From the NCBI GenBank assembly GCA_018402545.1, contig JAGYIL010000002.1, forward strand, positions 124,001 to 188,000: DNA of 64,000 nucleotides, in the 5' to 3' direction. This document shows positions 8,672 to 16,966 of the stretch, piece after piece; within the stretch, counting starts at the first letter, position 1, and each line of letters begins with the position of its first letter. Source of the stretch: Saccharospirillum sp. Lineage in GTDB: Bacteria > Pseudomonadota > Gammaproteobacteria > Pseudomonadales > Natronospirillaceae. The notes under the pieces are model-generated. The model had not been told where the DNA came from. It saw only the letters and a program-made list of their open reading frames with translations, and ran no database searches. Made by a program: the position numbers and the translations under genes.

Positions 8672-9451
8672 CTACAGGTTCTCTATGCTATTGAACGCCT
8701 TCTGACAGGATGCCAAATACACACCGCCAAACAAATTGTAATGGTTCAGAAAGTGATAAAGGTTGTAGATCTCCCGTTTACGACCATAGTGGGCGCTGAG
8801 CGGTCGCACTGCCTCATAGGCTCGATAAAAAGCCTTGCTGAAGCCACCGAACATTTCGGTCATGGCCAGGTCCGCTTCCGGGTCACCGTAGTAGACTGCC
8901 GGATCAATCAACCAGCTCGACTCCCGATCAAACATCACGTTGCCTGACCACAGGTCACCGTGAAGCAAGGCGGGCGCACCTGTATGCTCGTTCAACCACG
9001 CTGCCAGAATGTCGCCTTTCTCGTGCAGCACCTCGCTGAATTGCTCTCTTAACCGAGCGTCACTAATCATCCCTACCTGATAGCCAAGGCGGAATTCCAG
9101 GAAGAAATAACCCCAGTTGTCACTTTCGCCATTCTTCTGAGGGTTCAAACCAATATAATTGTCACGGTGAAAACCGACGTGGCTTTGTGGCAGATTATGA
9201 ATTAGGGCAAGCCCTTTCCCGAGTGCCTGAAAAAGAGTCTCAGAAGCAGCTGATGAATTAATTTCGGTTATCTGCAGTCGAGTCTTACTGACCGAAAATA
9301 CTTCAGGCACCCTTACCCTTTTTACACCGGCCGTCGTGACCGCCTCCCGAAGCAGTTCCAGGCCTTCAGCTTCACACAACAAAGCATCTGAGTATCTGGT
9401 GTCGTTTCTCTTGGTATGCATGGCTACCAGCATACCCACCTCTTTATTCAT
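8672..9451 (-). CDS. Fructosamine kinase family protein, short N-terminus
   Basis: A 259-residue protein of the fructosamine-3-kinase/aminoglycoside-phosphotransferase fold. The catalytic H-G-D-L-W-S-G-N (about 164-171) and metal-binding I-D-P-A-x-Y-Y-G-D-x-E-A-D-L-A-M (about 182-197) are intact, as is the family C-terminus (Y-N-L-Y-H-x-L-N-H-Y-N-L-F-G). Family members phosphorylate fructosamines or ribulosamines on glycated proteins, allowing deglycation. Typical proteins are about 285-290 residues; here the first ~28, which carry the glycine-rich nucleotide loop, are missing and upstream codons are closed by stops. It may be a degrading copy or use a different start region. Confidence 0.8.
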   Translation of the reverse strand: MNKEVGMLVAMHTKRNDTRYSDALLCEAEGLELLREAVTTAGVKRVRVPEVFSVSKTRLQITEINSSAASETLFQALGKGLALIHNLPQSHVGFHRDNYIGLNPQKNGESDNWGYFFLEFRLGYQVGMISDARLREQFSEVLHEKGDILAAWLNEHTGAPALLHGDLWSGNVMFDRESSWLIDPAVYYGDPEADLAMTEMFGGFSKAFYRAYEAVRPLSAHYGRKREIYNLYHFLNHYNLFGGVYLASCQKAFNSIENL

Positions 9452-9604
9452 CGGTCAAAAATGTCACAAACCATGCCCTGACGTCACCTATTCAAGGTGA
9501 ACTAAGAGGCTCCGCTTCAGAACACCCATGAAATCAATAACCAGAGGACGACGAAGAAAGCAAAAAACCAATAAGTATGAATTGGACTTTGCCAAGTAGT
9601 CCAT

Positions 9605-9677
9605 CGCTCCCAGTACCACATCAACCCAGGCTATCGAAGAGAAGATCTTGATAGCCGCATGATCTGGGTGCATCTAG
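9605..9677 (-). repeat. Degenerate REP-like element
   Basis: Contains the stem GGCTATC (9629-9635) / GATAGCC (9650-9656) followed nine bases later by GGGTGC, the same order as the better copies at 31.2 and 33.5 kb. The left end is not well preserved. Confidence 0.5.
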
Positions 9678-9733
9678 AGCCCAAAATACCCAACATTGTC
9701 ACTTTGATAGACAAGCAGGGGGTTATCCTCAAA

Positions 9734-10105
9734 TCAAATATGCTGGTCGATCAGAATCGGGTTACCGTCCGGGTCTTCCAGCGTAATGAAAGCCGGGCCG
9801 GATGAGGATTCGTCGGCCTCTTCAATCAACGCAATGCCCTTGGCTTTGAGGTCGCGCTGAATATCACGCACATCCGGCAAACCTTCTACCGTTTGGGCGT
9901 TGCTGTCCCATTTTGGGTTGAAAGTCAGGATATTCTTTTCAAACATCCCCTGGAACAGGCCGATTAATTGATCGCCACTTTTCATGATCAGGTAGTTCTG
10001 ATCGATGTTGCCACCGAACTGAGTGAACCCCAGTTTCTCGTAGAAATCACGTGATGCGTGAATGTCTTTAACGGCCAAACTGATTGAAAAAGCACCCATG
10101 TCCAT
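9734..10105 (-). CDS. VOC-family protein (glyoxalase/bleomycin-resistance fold)
   Basis: A 123-residue single-domain VOC protein. It opens with [10 protein letters not shown][12 protein letters not shown], the canonical beta-alpha start of the fold, and ends [16 protein letters not shown], the metal-site strand. Such proteins act as dioxygenases, epimerases, glyoxalases or binding proteins; the substrate cannot be deduced. I prefer the ATG at 10105, which is preceded by GGAG at eight bases, over an upstream GTG. The unrelated-length VOC cassette at 46.1 kb is a separate gene. Confidence 0.85.
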   Translation of the reverse strand: MDMGAFSISLAVKDIHASRDFYEKLGFTQFGGNIDQNYLIMKSGDQLIGLFQGMFEKNILTFNPKWDSNAQTVEGLPDVRDIQRDLKAKGIALIEEADESSSGPAFITLEDPDGNPILIDQHI

Positions 10106-10571
10106 AATAAACACTCCATCAATGTGTGTAGTAACTCATCAAGCACTCGTACCGACAAGCACCAACTGCAAAACTCATCACAGATCGAATGCCCGTCACT
10201 GTGTTAATCAAGGCAAAGAGCAGTTGATGTCTGGCGTTAACGATCAGTCCGTGCACGTTGCACACCTAAACTTGCAAATGCTGCTCCACAACCTCAGCAC
10301 TGCTAACACTGTACGTTTGGCGACTCACTGCGAGCGAGAATTCAACTGTCAGCAAAAGACCGGGCTATTTTGTAGGGCATCAGGTGTTGCTTTAGCCTAC
10401 AACTGATGTCTGCGAACTTGACGTCACACCGGCCAGACGAGATCGTTCTGATAGTGGAACACTCAGTTTCAAATGATGCAGCTTCTATAATAGTTTCAGG
10501 TTGATCTGTGTCAACACGACCCAGCCTGGGCGAATCAATACTCTAGGTATCCCTACTAGGAGGCTACCGCC
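10106..10571. other. Gap without a recognised gene
   Basis: A plus-strand open frame (10062-10406) overlaps the VOC gene and shows no motif. I see nothing else than the ribosome binding site AGGAGG (10558-10563) of the next gene. Confidence 0.4.
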
Positions 10572-11003
10572 ATGCCCGCAGCAACTCAGCAATTGACTAC
10601 AAAACCCACCTGGATTGATCGCCTCATGGGCCGCCTCTACCATGCCAACATGAGCCGGACCGTTGCCCAGATGAGAATTGAGGCGAATACTCAGTATCAG
10701 GCACTCGTTAACGACCTCGATGCGCCTCTGGATGAGACCTTCGAGTCACTGGTGGCTGAATCGTTCAAGCGACCCGAGTTGGTTGGCTTTCGCCCGTCTC
10801 ATGTGCTCTTCCCCCGGATGAAAGAGAAACTCGGAGCCCGCAAAGCCGCCTATTCAGACAGTGAACTGAAAACGATGGGGAAACAGTGCGACCAATGTCG
10901 CAGTATCAGCCAATGCTGGCTTGCGCTAAGAGCCAATGCCAATTCGGCTGACTGCGCGCGGATTTGCCCAAATTCAGAGGCGTTGATAGCGAAGGCTTCA
11001 TAG
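10572..11003 (+). CDS. DUF6455-like cysteine-cluster protein
   Basis: A 143-residue cytoplasmic protein with a helical N-terminal half and a C-terminal cluster C-D-Q-C-R-S-I-S-Q-C-W-L ... C-A-R-I-C-P-N-S-E, five cysteines spaced as in small Fe-S or zinc-binding domains. The arrangement (C-x2-C, C-W-L, then a C-P-N motif) recalls DUF6455, a domain without known function. It has a near-perfect Shine-Dalgarno sequence (AGGAGG, eight bases before ATG), so it is very likely translated. No operon partners. Confidence 0.6.
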   Translation: MPAATQQLTTKPTWIDRLMGRLYHANMSRTVAQMRIEANTQYQALVNDLDAPLDETFESLVAESFKRPELVGFRPSHVLFPRMKEKLGARKAAYSDSELKTMGKQCDQCRSISQCWLALRANANSADCARICPNSEALIAKAS

Positions 11004-11192
11004 ACCTTAGTGCGTTATCTTGGTGTGAACTGTCCAGTGCGTTCACTGGGCAGTCTTATCGTGACAGTGTATTTCACCACAAACATGACAGCCACCGAAG
11101 ACACCCATCTAATGCTTACCAATAAAAGTTTTATTAAAAGCCAACCTTAATAGTTACTAGAAGTAGGTATCTCGAGTCCGGCTACTTCTACT

Positions 11193-11552
11193 TCAACTAC
11201 TATACGATTCGATACGCTTTACTCGATTGCATTTCGTCGAAGTGAACTCGATGACATGGCAAAATCGATAGTCTTCTTTACCGTGTTCAGCCAGCCCATT
11301 CACAGCACCAACTTTTCCGTGTGACATTACGTGATTCACCGTCAAGGCAGTCGGCTTACTCTGCGTGCTCAGTGCATTTAAAACGTCTTTCGCGCTGGTA
11401 TTTTTGCTGCTCGTAGAATCCCACACAACGTCAGGGTCGAGGATGGTAGTAAGAAACTCAGTGTCATACGTTTCTAACGCTATGCCTATGTCTTCCACCA
11501 TCTTGTTCTTGGGTGAATTACCACAATCCGTGCTTCGATTTAATCGTGTCAT
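11193..11552 (-). CDS. NTF2/SnoaL-like small protein
   Basis: A 119-residue protein with a cone-shaped NTF2-like pattern: an N-terminal helix (E-D-I-G-I-A-L-E-T-Y-D-T-E-F-L-T-T-I-L-D-P-D-V-V-W) then alternating beta strands. SnoaL-like proteins include isomerases, hydrolases and non-enzymatic binders. The gene is AT-rich relative to the operon at 13 kb, and the next gene on the same strand starts 20 bases away, suggesting co-transcription with the RibD-C protein. A DUF4440 relative is found as an integron cassette at 37.4 kb. Confidence 0.65.
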   Translation of the reverse strand: MTRLNRSTDCGNSPKNKMVEDIGIALETYDTEFLTTILDPDVVWDSTSSKNTSAKDVLNALSTQSKPTALTVNHVMSHGKVGAVNGLAEHGKEDYRFCHVIEFTSTKCNRVKRIESYSS

Positions 11553-11572
11553 CTACGCTGCTCCGATGAACA

Positions 11573-12220
11573 TCAAACGCCCGCCTCACGCACATATCTC
11601 AAATGGGTCGCAGATGGCGTATCCAGTACTTTCTCGATCCGAAACTGCGGTGTCGGCTCGCGCAGGTTTTCAAAAAGACGCCTCCCACTGCCAAACATTA
11701 CTGGCGTCATCGCGATTTCAAGCTCATCGATCACGCCCAGGTTTAAATACTGCTGGATTACATCGGCACCGCCCGAGATGCGGATATCGCGACCGCCCCC
11801 AGACTCTCTAGCTTGTTCCAGGGCGCTCTCAGGGCCGTCGTTGACGAAATAGAATGTCGTTCCGCCCGATCGAGCCCAGGGCTTGCGCTTCTCGTGGGTA
11901 AGTACATAAACAGGCGTATGAAAAGGTGCTTCTTCAGGCCACGAGGCTTCACCTTGCTCGAACATCCGCTTGCCCATGATGCTCGCGCCGCTACGCTCCA
12001 TCGTGTAACGAAACATGTCATTGACCGGGCCGGTCTCTCCGCCCGGCCCAAACTTGAGGTTCTCACGGAAGTACTGCAGTTCCATAACCCAGTTCATCAT
12101 TGCGCCCCACTTCGCGCCCCAGCCCTTGTAATCGGGTTTTTCCCAATTTTCTATGGCCATTCCTTCCGGTGCCATATAGCCGTCAAGACTGAGTACGATG
12201 CTCACGAATACGCTGCTCAT
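11573..12220 (-). CDS. Dihydrofolate reductase family (RibD C-terminal) protein
   Basis: A 215-residue protein. V-S-I-V-L-S-L-D-G-Y-M-A-P-E-G opens the fold, S-I-M-G-K-R-M-F-E is the NADPH-loop region, and I-S-G-G-A-D-V-I-Q-Q-Y-L-N-L-G-V-I-D-E-L-E-I-A-M-T-P-V-x-x-G-S-G-R-R-L-F is the hallmark RibD-C end. Members are NAD(P)H-dependent reductases; stand-alone ones like this are usually of unknown substrate. Length is normal for the family. It may be co-transcribed with the NTF2-like gene that follows. Confidence 0.85.
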   Translation of the reverse strand: MSSVFVSIVLSLDGYMAPEGMAIENWEKPDYKGWGAKWGAMMNWVMELQYFRENLKFGPGGETGPVNDMFRYTMERSGASIMGKRMFEQGEASWPEEAPFHTPVYVLTHEKRKPWARSGGTTFYFVNDGPESALEQARESGGGRDIRISGGADVIQQYLNLGVIDELEIAMTPVMFGSGRRLFENLREPTPQFRIEKVLDTPSATHLRYVREAGV

Positions 12221-12416
12221 AGCTCTTTACCTTGGCTTTAATGTAAGTTGTAGCACCTAGTCGTTTACATGGGCACAGAATCGACAGGCTGAGCAAAATA
12301 TTATGATTAAACGAGTTCGTGAGTTGCCTGCTATTCGTGTACTAGTAGGATAAGTATCTGATTCTTGCCCCGTAACAACCTTCAGAGTCGCATTACTGCC
12401 TCTTAGGAGCTACCGG
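12221..12416. other. Gap holding one copy of a 75-bp dispersed repeat
   Basis: No gene. It contains the repeat at 12329-12403 and then the left end of a REP-like element. Confidence 0.5.
12329..12403. repeat. 75-bp dispersed repeat, copy A
   Basis: Matches 22508-22582 with about four mismatches over 75 bases (shared landmarks CTATTCGTGT, AGTAGGATAAGTATCTGATT, CTTCAGAGTCGCA). Copy B overlaps the last codons of an ltrA-family gene. Function unknown. Confidence 0.8.
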
Positions 12417-12486
12417 GACACCCGCCCTAGTTCATAATTACAGACTATTGAAAACTTGATCTTGATAGCAGCCTAACATGGGGGTC
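12417..12486 (-). repeat. REP-like element at a gene truncation point
   Basis: About 70 bases from GACACCCGC to a degenerate GGGGGTC, with the internal TTGATAGC and flanking CTACCGG / TCGATTAGCTG shared with the copies at 31182-31252 and 33451-33520. The aldo/keto reductase remnant begins directly at its right edge. Confidence 0.65.
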
Positions 12487-12750
12487 TCGATTAGCTGGGC
12501 CAAGATCCACAACCTGAATGTTATCGCAGAAGAGCGCGGTCAAACCCTGCCACAACTGGCGATTGCCTGGGCGCTGCGCGACACACGCGTCACCACTGCG
12601 CTGATTGGCGCCAGCAAGGTGTCGCAAGTAGAAGACTGCGTGAAAGCACTGGATAACCTCGACTTCAGCGACGATGAACTGTCGCGCATCGACAAACTGG
12701 CGATCGATGGCGGCATCAACCTCTGGGCCGAATCGAGTGATCGGGGCTAA
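12478..12750 (+). pseudogene. Aldo/keto reductase, C-terminal remnant
   Basis: About 85 residues matching the end of the YghZ-type L-glyceraldehyde-3-phosphate reductase branch: I-A-E-E-R-G-Q-T-L-P-Q-L-A-I-A-W-A-L-R-D-x-R-V-T-x-A-L-I-G-A-S, then a cofactor-site tail ending I-N-L-W-A-E-S-S. The first ~240 residues, with the catalytic D-Y-K-H tetrad, are absent. The apparent start codon lies inside the REP-like element, and homology begins right after its end, so the gene was cut there. Non-functional as a reductase. Confidence 0.85.
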
Positions 12751-12786
12751 GTCATGGGGCCTGTTCCGCCCCCTGGTTCGAGGGAA

Positions 12787-12818
12787 AGGCTGAGCAAGCT
12801 GCTGTGCCTGCTCAGCCT
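12787..12818 (-). terminator. Hairpin at the end of the ABC operon
   Basis: A perfect 10-bp stem (AGGCTGAGCA / TGCTCAGCCT) ten bases beyond the stop of the last ABC gene. The U-tract is weak. Confidence 0.5.
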
Positions 12819-12827
12819 GGCCTGACG

Positions 12828-13823
12828 TCAGAATCGACCTTCTTCTGCTGCAAAACAAGCCACGGTTGAATTCATCACTGCTTTGGAACGGGGAACTTCC
12901 TGCTTGCACCGGTCGTTGGCGTATTGGCAACGGGGGTGGAACGGGCAGCCCGAAGGCGGGTTGATCGGGTTGGGAATTTCACCGGTCACCGGTGTACGCC
13001 GGCGGCCGGTCATTTCATGGTCCGGTATCGCATCGAGCAGCATGCGAGTGTAGGGGTGCACCGGTTGGTTGAACAACTGCTGGCTGTCGTTCACTTCTAC
13101 CAGGCCGCCCAGGTACAACACCCCTATCGTGTCGGCCATGTGCTTGACCACGGACATGTCGTGGCTGATGAACAGGTAGGTCAGGTTGAACTCATCCTGC
13201 AGGTCCTGCATCAGGTTTAGAATCTGGGCCTGCACAGACACGTCCAGAGCCGAGGTCGGTTCATCGCACACCAGAAATTCGGGGTTGGCCGACAGCGCAC
13301 GGGCGATCGCGATACGCTGGCGTTGCCCACCGGAAAATTCATGCGGGAACTTGTAACGGTCACGACCGGTAAGGCCAACGGTCGACAACAACCGCTCTAC
13401 CGTTTTTTGCACCTTCAGTTTATCGCTCTCAAGACCAAAGGCGTATATCGGTTCGGCAATGATATCCCCCACCCGCCAGCGCGGATTAAGGCTGGCGAAA
13501 GGGTCCTGGAAAATCATCTGCACGCGGCGGCGCAACGACTTGAAAGCCGCCCCTTTGGCCTGACTCAATTCCTGGCCGTCGAAGTAAATGTGACCGCTGG
13601 AGGGGTTCAGCAGATTGACCACCATTTTAGCAATGGTCGACTTACCCGAGCCGGACTCACCCACCAAAGCAAAGCTTTTACCTTTTTCAACCTCAAACGA
13701 CACCTGATTGACTGCCGTCAGAATCTGTTTGGGCTCGCGTTCGATCATCCGGTTCAGCCAGGGCTTGGAGACATCAAAGCGACGCGTGAGGTTGTCGACT
13801 TTCAACAAGGGTTGTTGGCTCAT
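12828..13823 (-). CDS. Peptide/nickel ABC transporter ATP-binding protein (DppF/OppF type)
   Basis: A 331-residue ATPase. Walker A G-E-S-G-S-G-K-S-T (about 54-62), the family signature F-S-G-G-Q-R-Q-R-I-A-I-A-R-A-L, Walker B L-V-C-D-E-P-T-S-A-L-D and the C-terminal oligopeptide domain with P-x-S-G-C-P-F-H-P-R-C-x-x-A ... C, the cysteine motif of DppF/OppF subunits (a [4Fe-4S] site in some members). It energises import of the substrate delivered by the binding protein at 16967. Last gene of the operon; it overlaps the preceding ATPase gene by four bases (ATGA), implying translational coupling. Confidence 0.92.
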   Translation of the reverse strand: MSQQPLLKVDNLTRRFDVSKPWLNRMIEREPKQILTAVNQVSFEVEKGKSFALVGESGSGKSTIAKMVVNLLNPSSGHIYFDGQELSQAKGAAFKSLRRRVQMIFQDPFASLNPRWRVGDIIAEPIYAFGLESDKLKVQKTVERLLSTVGLTGRDRYKFPHEFSGGQRQRIAIARALSANPEFLVCDEPTSALDVSVQAQILNLMQDLQDEFNLTYLFISHDMSVVKHMADTIGVLYLGGLVEVNDSQQLFNQPVHPYTRMLLDAIPDHEMTGRRRTPVTGEIPNPINPPSGCPFHPRCQYANDRCKQEVPRSKAVMNSTVACFAAEEGRF

Positions 13824-14797
13824 GCGCCGGCCTCCTTTGCATGCAACCAGCAGGCGGCGAGGTTTTCCTCAACGGCGATCAGGTCCGGTCGCTCTGTACG
13901 GCATCGATCAAACACCCGGTTACACCGGGGATTGAACGCACAGCCCTCGGGTATGGCATCCAGCCGTGGCATGGACCCGGGTATTTGCACCAGACGCTCC
14001 ACCTGATGGGCCAGCGACGGAATAGAGCCCATCAGCCCGATGGTATAAGGGTGTTTGGGGTGCTTGATCACCTCGCGTACCGGGCCAATTTCAGCCAGAC
14101 GCCCGGCGTACATGACCGCGACCCGGTCACAAGTTTCCGCGATAACGCCCATGTCATGAGTCACCAGCATCACCGCCGCGCCGTGTTCTTTGCAGGTATT
14201 TTTAAGTACGTCGATAATCTGTGCCTGAACGGAAACGTCCAGCGCGGTGGTCGGTTCATCGGCGATGATCAGTTCAGGCTCGCCAGCCAGTGCCAGGGCA
14301 ATAACCACGCGCTGACGCATGCCACCCGAAAACTGGTGGGGGTAATCATCAATGCGCTGGCTCGCCGCCGGAATACCCACGTCATCGAGCAATTTAATCG
14401 CTTGTTTGCGAGCCTCTTTGTCGGAAAGCTTCAGGTGCGTTTGTATGGTCTCGATCAGCTGTTCGGCAATGGTAAAAATCGGGTTCAGGGACGTGAGCGG
14501 GTCCTGAAACACCATGCCAATCTTGCGACCGCGAATCTTGCGCATCTCGGCAGTACTGAGGTTGTCGATGCGCTGGCCATCAAGTTCGATTGTGCCACCC
14601 GATACACGCCCGGGTGGCTCCAGCAAACCAATGATGGAGGCCCCCGTCAGGGATTTTCCGGCACCGGATTCACCCACTACACCAAGAATTTCACCGCGCT
14701 TGATATCAAAAGAAATTTGATCCAGGGCGCGCAAGAGGCCGCGCCGCTGTGGAAATTCGACCACCAGGTCTTTTACGGATAAAAGGGTATCTGCCAT
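13820..14797 (-). CDS. Peptide/nickel ABC transporter ATP-binding protein (DppD/OppD type)
   Basis: A 325-residue ATPase with Walker A G-E-S-G-A-G-K-S-L (about 39-47), the signature F-S-G-G-M-R-Q-R-V-V-I-A-L-A-L, Walker B L-I-I-A-D-E-P-T-T-A-L-D, and the D-subunit C-terminus with I-P-G-S-M-P and C-A-F-N-P-R-C. It pairs with the F-type subunit to form the ATP-hydrolysing heterodimer of the importer. It starts two bases beyond the stop of the permease gene and overlaps the next ATPase gene. Confidence 0.92.
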   Translation of the reverse strand: MADTLLSVKDLVVEFPQRRGLLRALDQISFDIKRGEILGVVGESGAGKSLTGASIIGLLEPPGRVSGGTIELDGQRIDNLSTAEMRKIRGRKIGMVFQDPLTSLNPIFTIAEQLIETIQTHLKLSDKEARKQAIKLLDDVGIPAASQRIDDYPHQFSGGMRQRVVIALALAGEPELIIADEPTTALDVSVQAQIIDVLKNTCKEHGAAVMLVTHDMGVIAETCDRVAVMYAGRLAEIGPVREVIKHPKHPYTIGLMGSIPSLAHQVERLVQIPGSMPRLDAIPEGCAFNPRCNRVFDRCRTERPDLIAVEENLAACWLHAKEAGA

Positions 14798-14798
14798 C

Positions 14799-15755
14799 TC
14801 AACGTAACCTTGGGTTCAATGCATCGCGAAGCCAGTCACCCAGAAGGTTGACTGACAGGGCCAGTACCAACAGCGTTAAGGCCGGGAACAAGGTGATCCA
14901 CCACTCACCGGAAAACAGAAAATCCTGCCCGATCCGGATCAGTGTGCCCAGGCTTGGCTGGGTAGGCGGAATGCCCACACCCAGGTAAGACAAAGTACTT
15001 TCCAGAATAATGGCCAGCGCCAGACCGATGGTACCAATGACCAGCACCGGCCCCATCACGTTAGGCAGAATGTGGCGCAACAGAATCAGCGGAGCCGGTA
15101 CACCGAAGAGACGCGCGGCCTGCACATACTCCTTGTTCTTCTCCGACATGGTTGAACTGCGCACTGTGCGCGCATACTGCACCCAGTCACTGAGGGCAAT
15201 GGAGACCACGAGCACCCAGACAGTCGCTTCATCCATGACCCTCGGTGGCAGCACGGATCGCGCCACGCCAAAAATCAGCAGCGCCAGCAAAATAGCCGGG
15301 AAGCTCAGCTGAACATCTGCGATACGCATAATCAGGCCATCGACCCAACCGCCTTTGTATCCGGCCAGCAGACCGAGCGAGATGCCAATCAGTGCGGCCA
15401 GGCCAACCGCTGCAAAACCCACAAACAGCGAGATGCGCGTGCCATACATAATGGCTGAAAGAATATCGCGCCCCTGGTTGTCGGTACCGAGTACATACTC
15501 GTTGCCCGAAAATTGATTCGCGGTCATCGGTGGCGTAAAGCCATCCATCAGATTCAGGCTGGACGGGTCGAAGGGTGTGTGCGGGGCAAGCCAGGGAGCG
15601 AACAGCGCCATGGCAAAAATAGCCAGGGTGATGATCGCCGAGGCCACGATGACGGGCTTGCGGATAAAGGAGTGAAACAGGTCGCTATCAAGCGCGCGAT
15701 GCCAGATTGAAACTGGCTTGGCGTCATCCCCTGTCACGTTCGTTTTTTCAGACAT
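14799..15755 (-). CDS. Peptide/nickel ABC transporter permease (DppC/OppC type)
   Basis: A 318-residue inner-membrane protein with an N-terminal cytoplasmic tail, a first membrane helix (about 40-60), the periplasmic H-x-L-G-T-D-x-Q-G-R-D motif typical of C-type permeases (here Y-V-L-G-T-D-N-Q-G-R-D), four to five further helices and the cytoplasmic EAA loop A-R-L-F-G-V-P-A-P-L-I-L-L-R-H-I-L-P-N that docks on the ATPase. An upstream in-frame ATG at 15767 is possible; 15755 is preceded by GAGAAAGCTT. Confidence 0.9.
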   Translation of the reverse strand: MSEKTNVTGDDAKPVSIWHRALDSDLFHSFIRKPVIVASAIITLAIFAMALFAPWLAPHTPFDPSSLNLMDGFTPPMTANQFSGNEYVLGTDNQGRDILSAIMYGTRISLFVGFAAVGLAALIGISLGLLAGYKGGWVDGLIMRIADVQLSFPAILLALLIFGVARSVLPPRVMDEATVWVLVVSIALSDWVQYARTVRSSTMSEKNKEYVQAARLFGVPAPLILLRHILPNVMGPVLVIGTIGLALAIILESTLSYLGVGIPPTQPSLGTLIRIGQDFLFSGEWWITLFPALTLLVLALSVNLLGDWLRDALNPRLR

Positions 15756-15793
15756 AAGCTTTCTCATTCATCAATAGGGCTTGAGGACCGGGT

Positions 15794-16777
15794 TCAGTGT
15801 GCGGCTGATTTCTCAGCGCGCAGGCGCGGGTCCACCACGAAATAGAGCAGGTCTACCACGAGGTTAATGACCACAAAAATGAACGCGATCAACACCAGAT
15901 AGGCCGACATCATTGGAATGTCGACGAAATTGATGGCGGTAATGAACAGCAGCCCTACCCCCGGCCACTGGAAAACCGTTTCAGTAATAATGGCAAAGGC
16001 AATAATGGAACCGAGCTGCAAGCCGGTAATGGTGATAACGGGCAACAGGGTGTTTTTTAAAGCGTGGCGGAAATGAATGGCGCGCTGGCTTAAGCCCCGT
16101 GCCCGGGCAAACTTGATGTAATCGGTGCGCAGCACTTCCAGCATTTCGGCCCGAACCAGTCGCATGATCAGGGTTAACTGAAACAGGCCAAGGGTGATGG
16201 CCGGCAAGATCAGGGATTTGCGGCCCGACTCGGTCAGCAGGCCGGTGCTCCAGTTATCGGTGATCTGAACCAGCTCACCCCGGCCAAAAGACGGCAGCCA
16301 CTGCAATTCAACGGCGAACAGGTAGATCAGTAAAATACCGATCACAAAGGTCGGTAACGACACCCCCACCAGTGACGCGGTCATGATGAAGTTGCTGAGC
16401 CAGCCATCTCGTCGCAGTGCCGTATAGACACCGAGCACGATACCCAGCGTCAGCGCGAACAACCCGGAGACAGCCGCCAGCTCCAGCGTCGCGGGCAATC
16501 GTTCCATAATGACTTCACTTACCGGTCTGGCCATTCGATAGGAAATACCAAAATCCCCCTGAATGGCATTGCCGGTAAAACGGGCAAACTGGATCGGGAT
16601 CGAATCGTTCAGGCCGAGCCGCTCACGCAGGTTTTCCCGGTCCTGACTGGTCGCTTCCTGGCCCAGCATGTTATTGATCGGATCGCCCACGAACTGAAAG
16701 AGGCTGAACGAAATCAGCGCTACAGTCAGCATCACGGCAACGGACTGAATCAGTCGGCGAATAATATAAGCCAGCAT
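15794..16777 (-). CDS. Peptide/nickel ABC transporter permease (DppB/OppB type)
   Basis: A 327-residue permease. It begins M-L-A-Y-I-I-R-R-L-I-Q-S, the standard B-subunit start, has six predicted membrane helices, the segment R-E-R-L-G-L-N-D-S-I-P-x-Q, and the EAA loop A-R-A-R-G-L-S-Q-R-A-I-H-F-R-H-A-L-K-N-T-L-L-P. I chose the ATG at 16777 (preceded by AAGAAGG) instead of a longer frame start that adds 39 residues unlike the family. Separated from the binding-protein gene by a terminator-like hairpin, so it is likely expressed at a lower level than the binding protein. Confidence 0.92.
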   Translation of the reverse strand: MLAYIIRRLIQSVAVMLTVALISFSLFQFVGDPINNMLGQEATSQDRENLRERLGLNDSIPIQFARFTGNAIQGDFGISYRMARPVSEVIMERLPATLELAAVSGLFALTLGIVLGVYTALRRDGWLSNFIMTASLVGVSLPTFVIGILLIYLFAVELQWLPSFGRGELVQITDNWSTGLLTESGRKSLILPAITLGLFQLTLIMRLVRAEMLEVLRTDYIKFARARGLSQRAIHFRHALKNTLLPVITITGLQLGSIIAFAIITETVFQWPGVGLLFITAINFVDIPMMSAYLVLIAFIFVVINLVVDLLYFVVDPRLRAEKSAAH

Positions 16778-16914
16778 GGTAAGCCTTCTTGTACTGTTGT
16801 AGTGCCAGCGCATAGTGCCGGCCGGTGTTAAAGCCGCTGTGACGTTCAGAGGAACAACAGGGTGATGATCACAGCAAACAGCCTTGTGGGCCAATAGTAT
16901 AGGTGCGATAAAAA

Positions 16915-16936
16915 GAGGCCGGAACAGTCCGGCCTC
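16915..16936 (-). terminator. Intra-operon terminator between binding protein and permease
   Basis: A perfect 9-bp stem (GAGGCCGGA / TCCGGCCTC, ACAG loop) followed on the minus strand by five T, located 31 bases after the binding-protein stop. It probably lets only part of transcription proceed to the permease and ATPase genes. Confidence 0.8.
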
Positions 16937-16966
16937 CTGATACTTCCTGTGTGACGTAACGTCTGC

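Noticed and set aside
8255-8947. Plus-strand 230-codon frame
   Set aside because: Largely antisense to the fructosamine kinase gene and the repeat-protein remnant, which have real motifs.
10062-10406. Plus-strand frame overlapping the VOC gene
   Set aside because: Composition is that of an antisense shadow and non-coding DNA.
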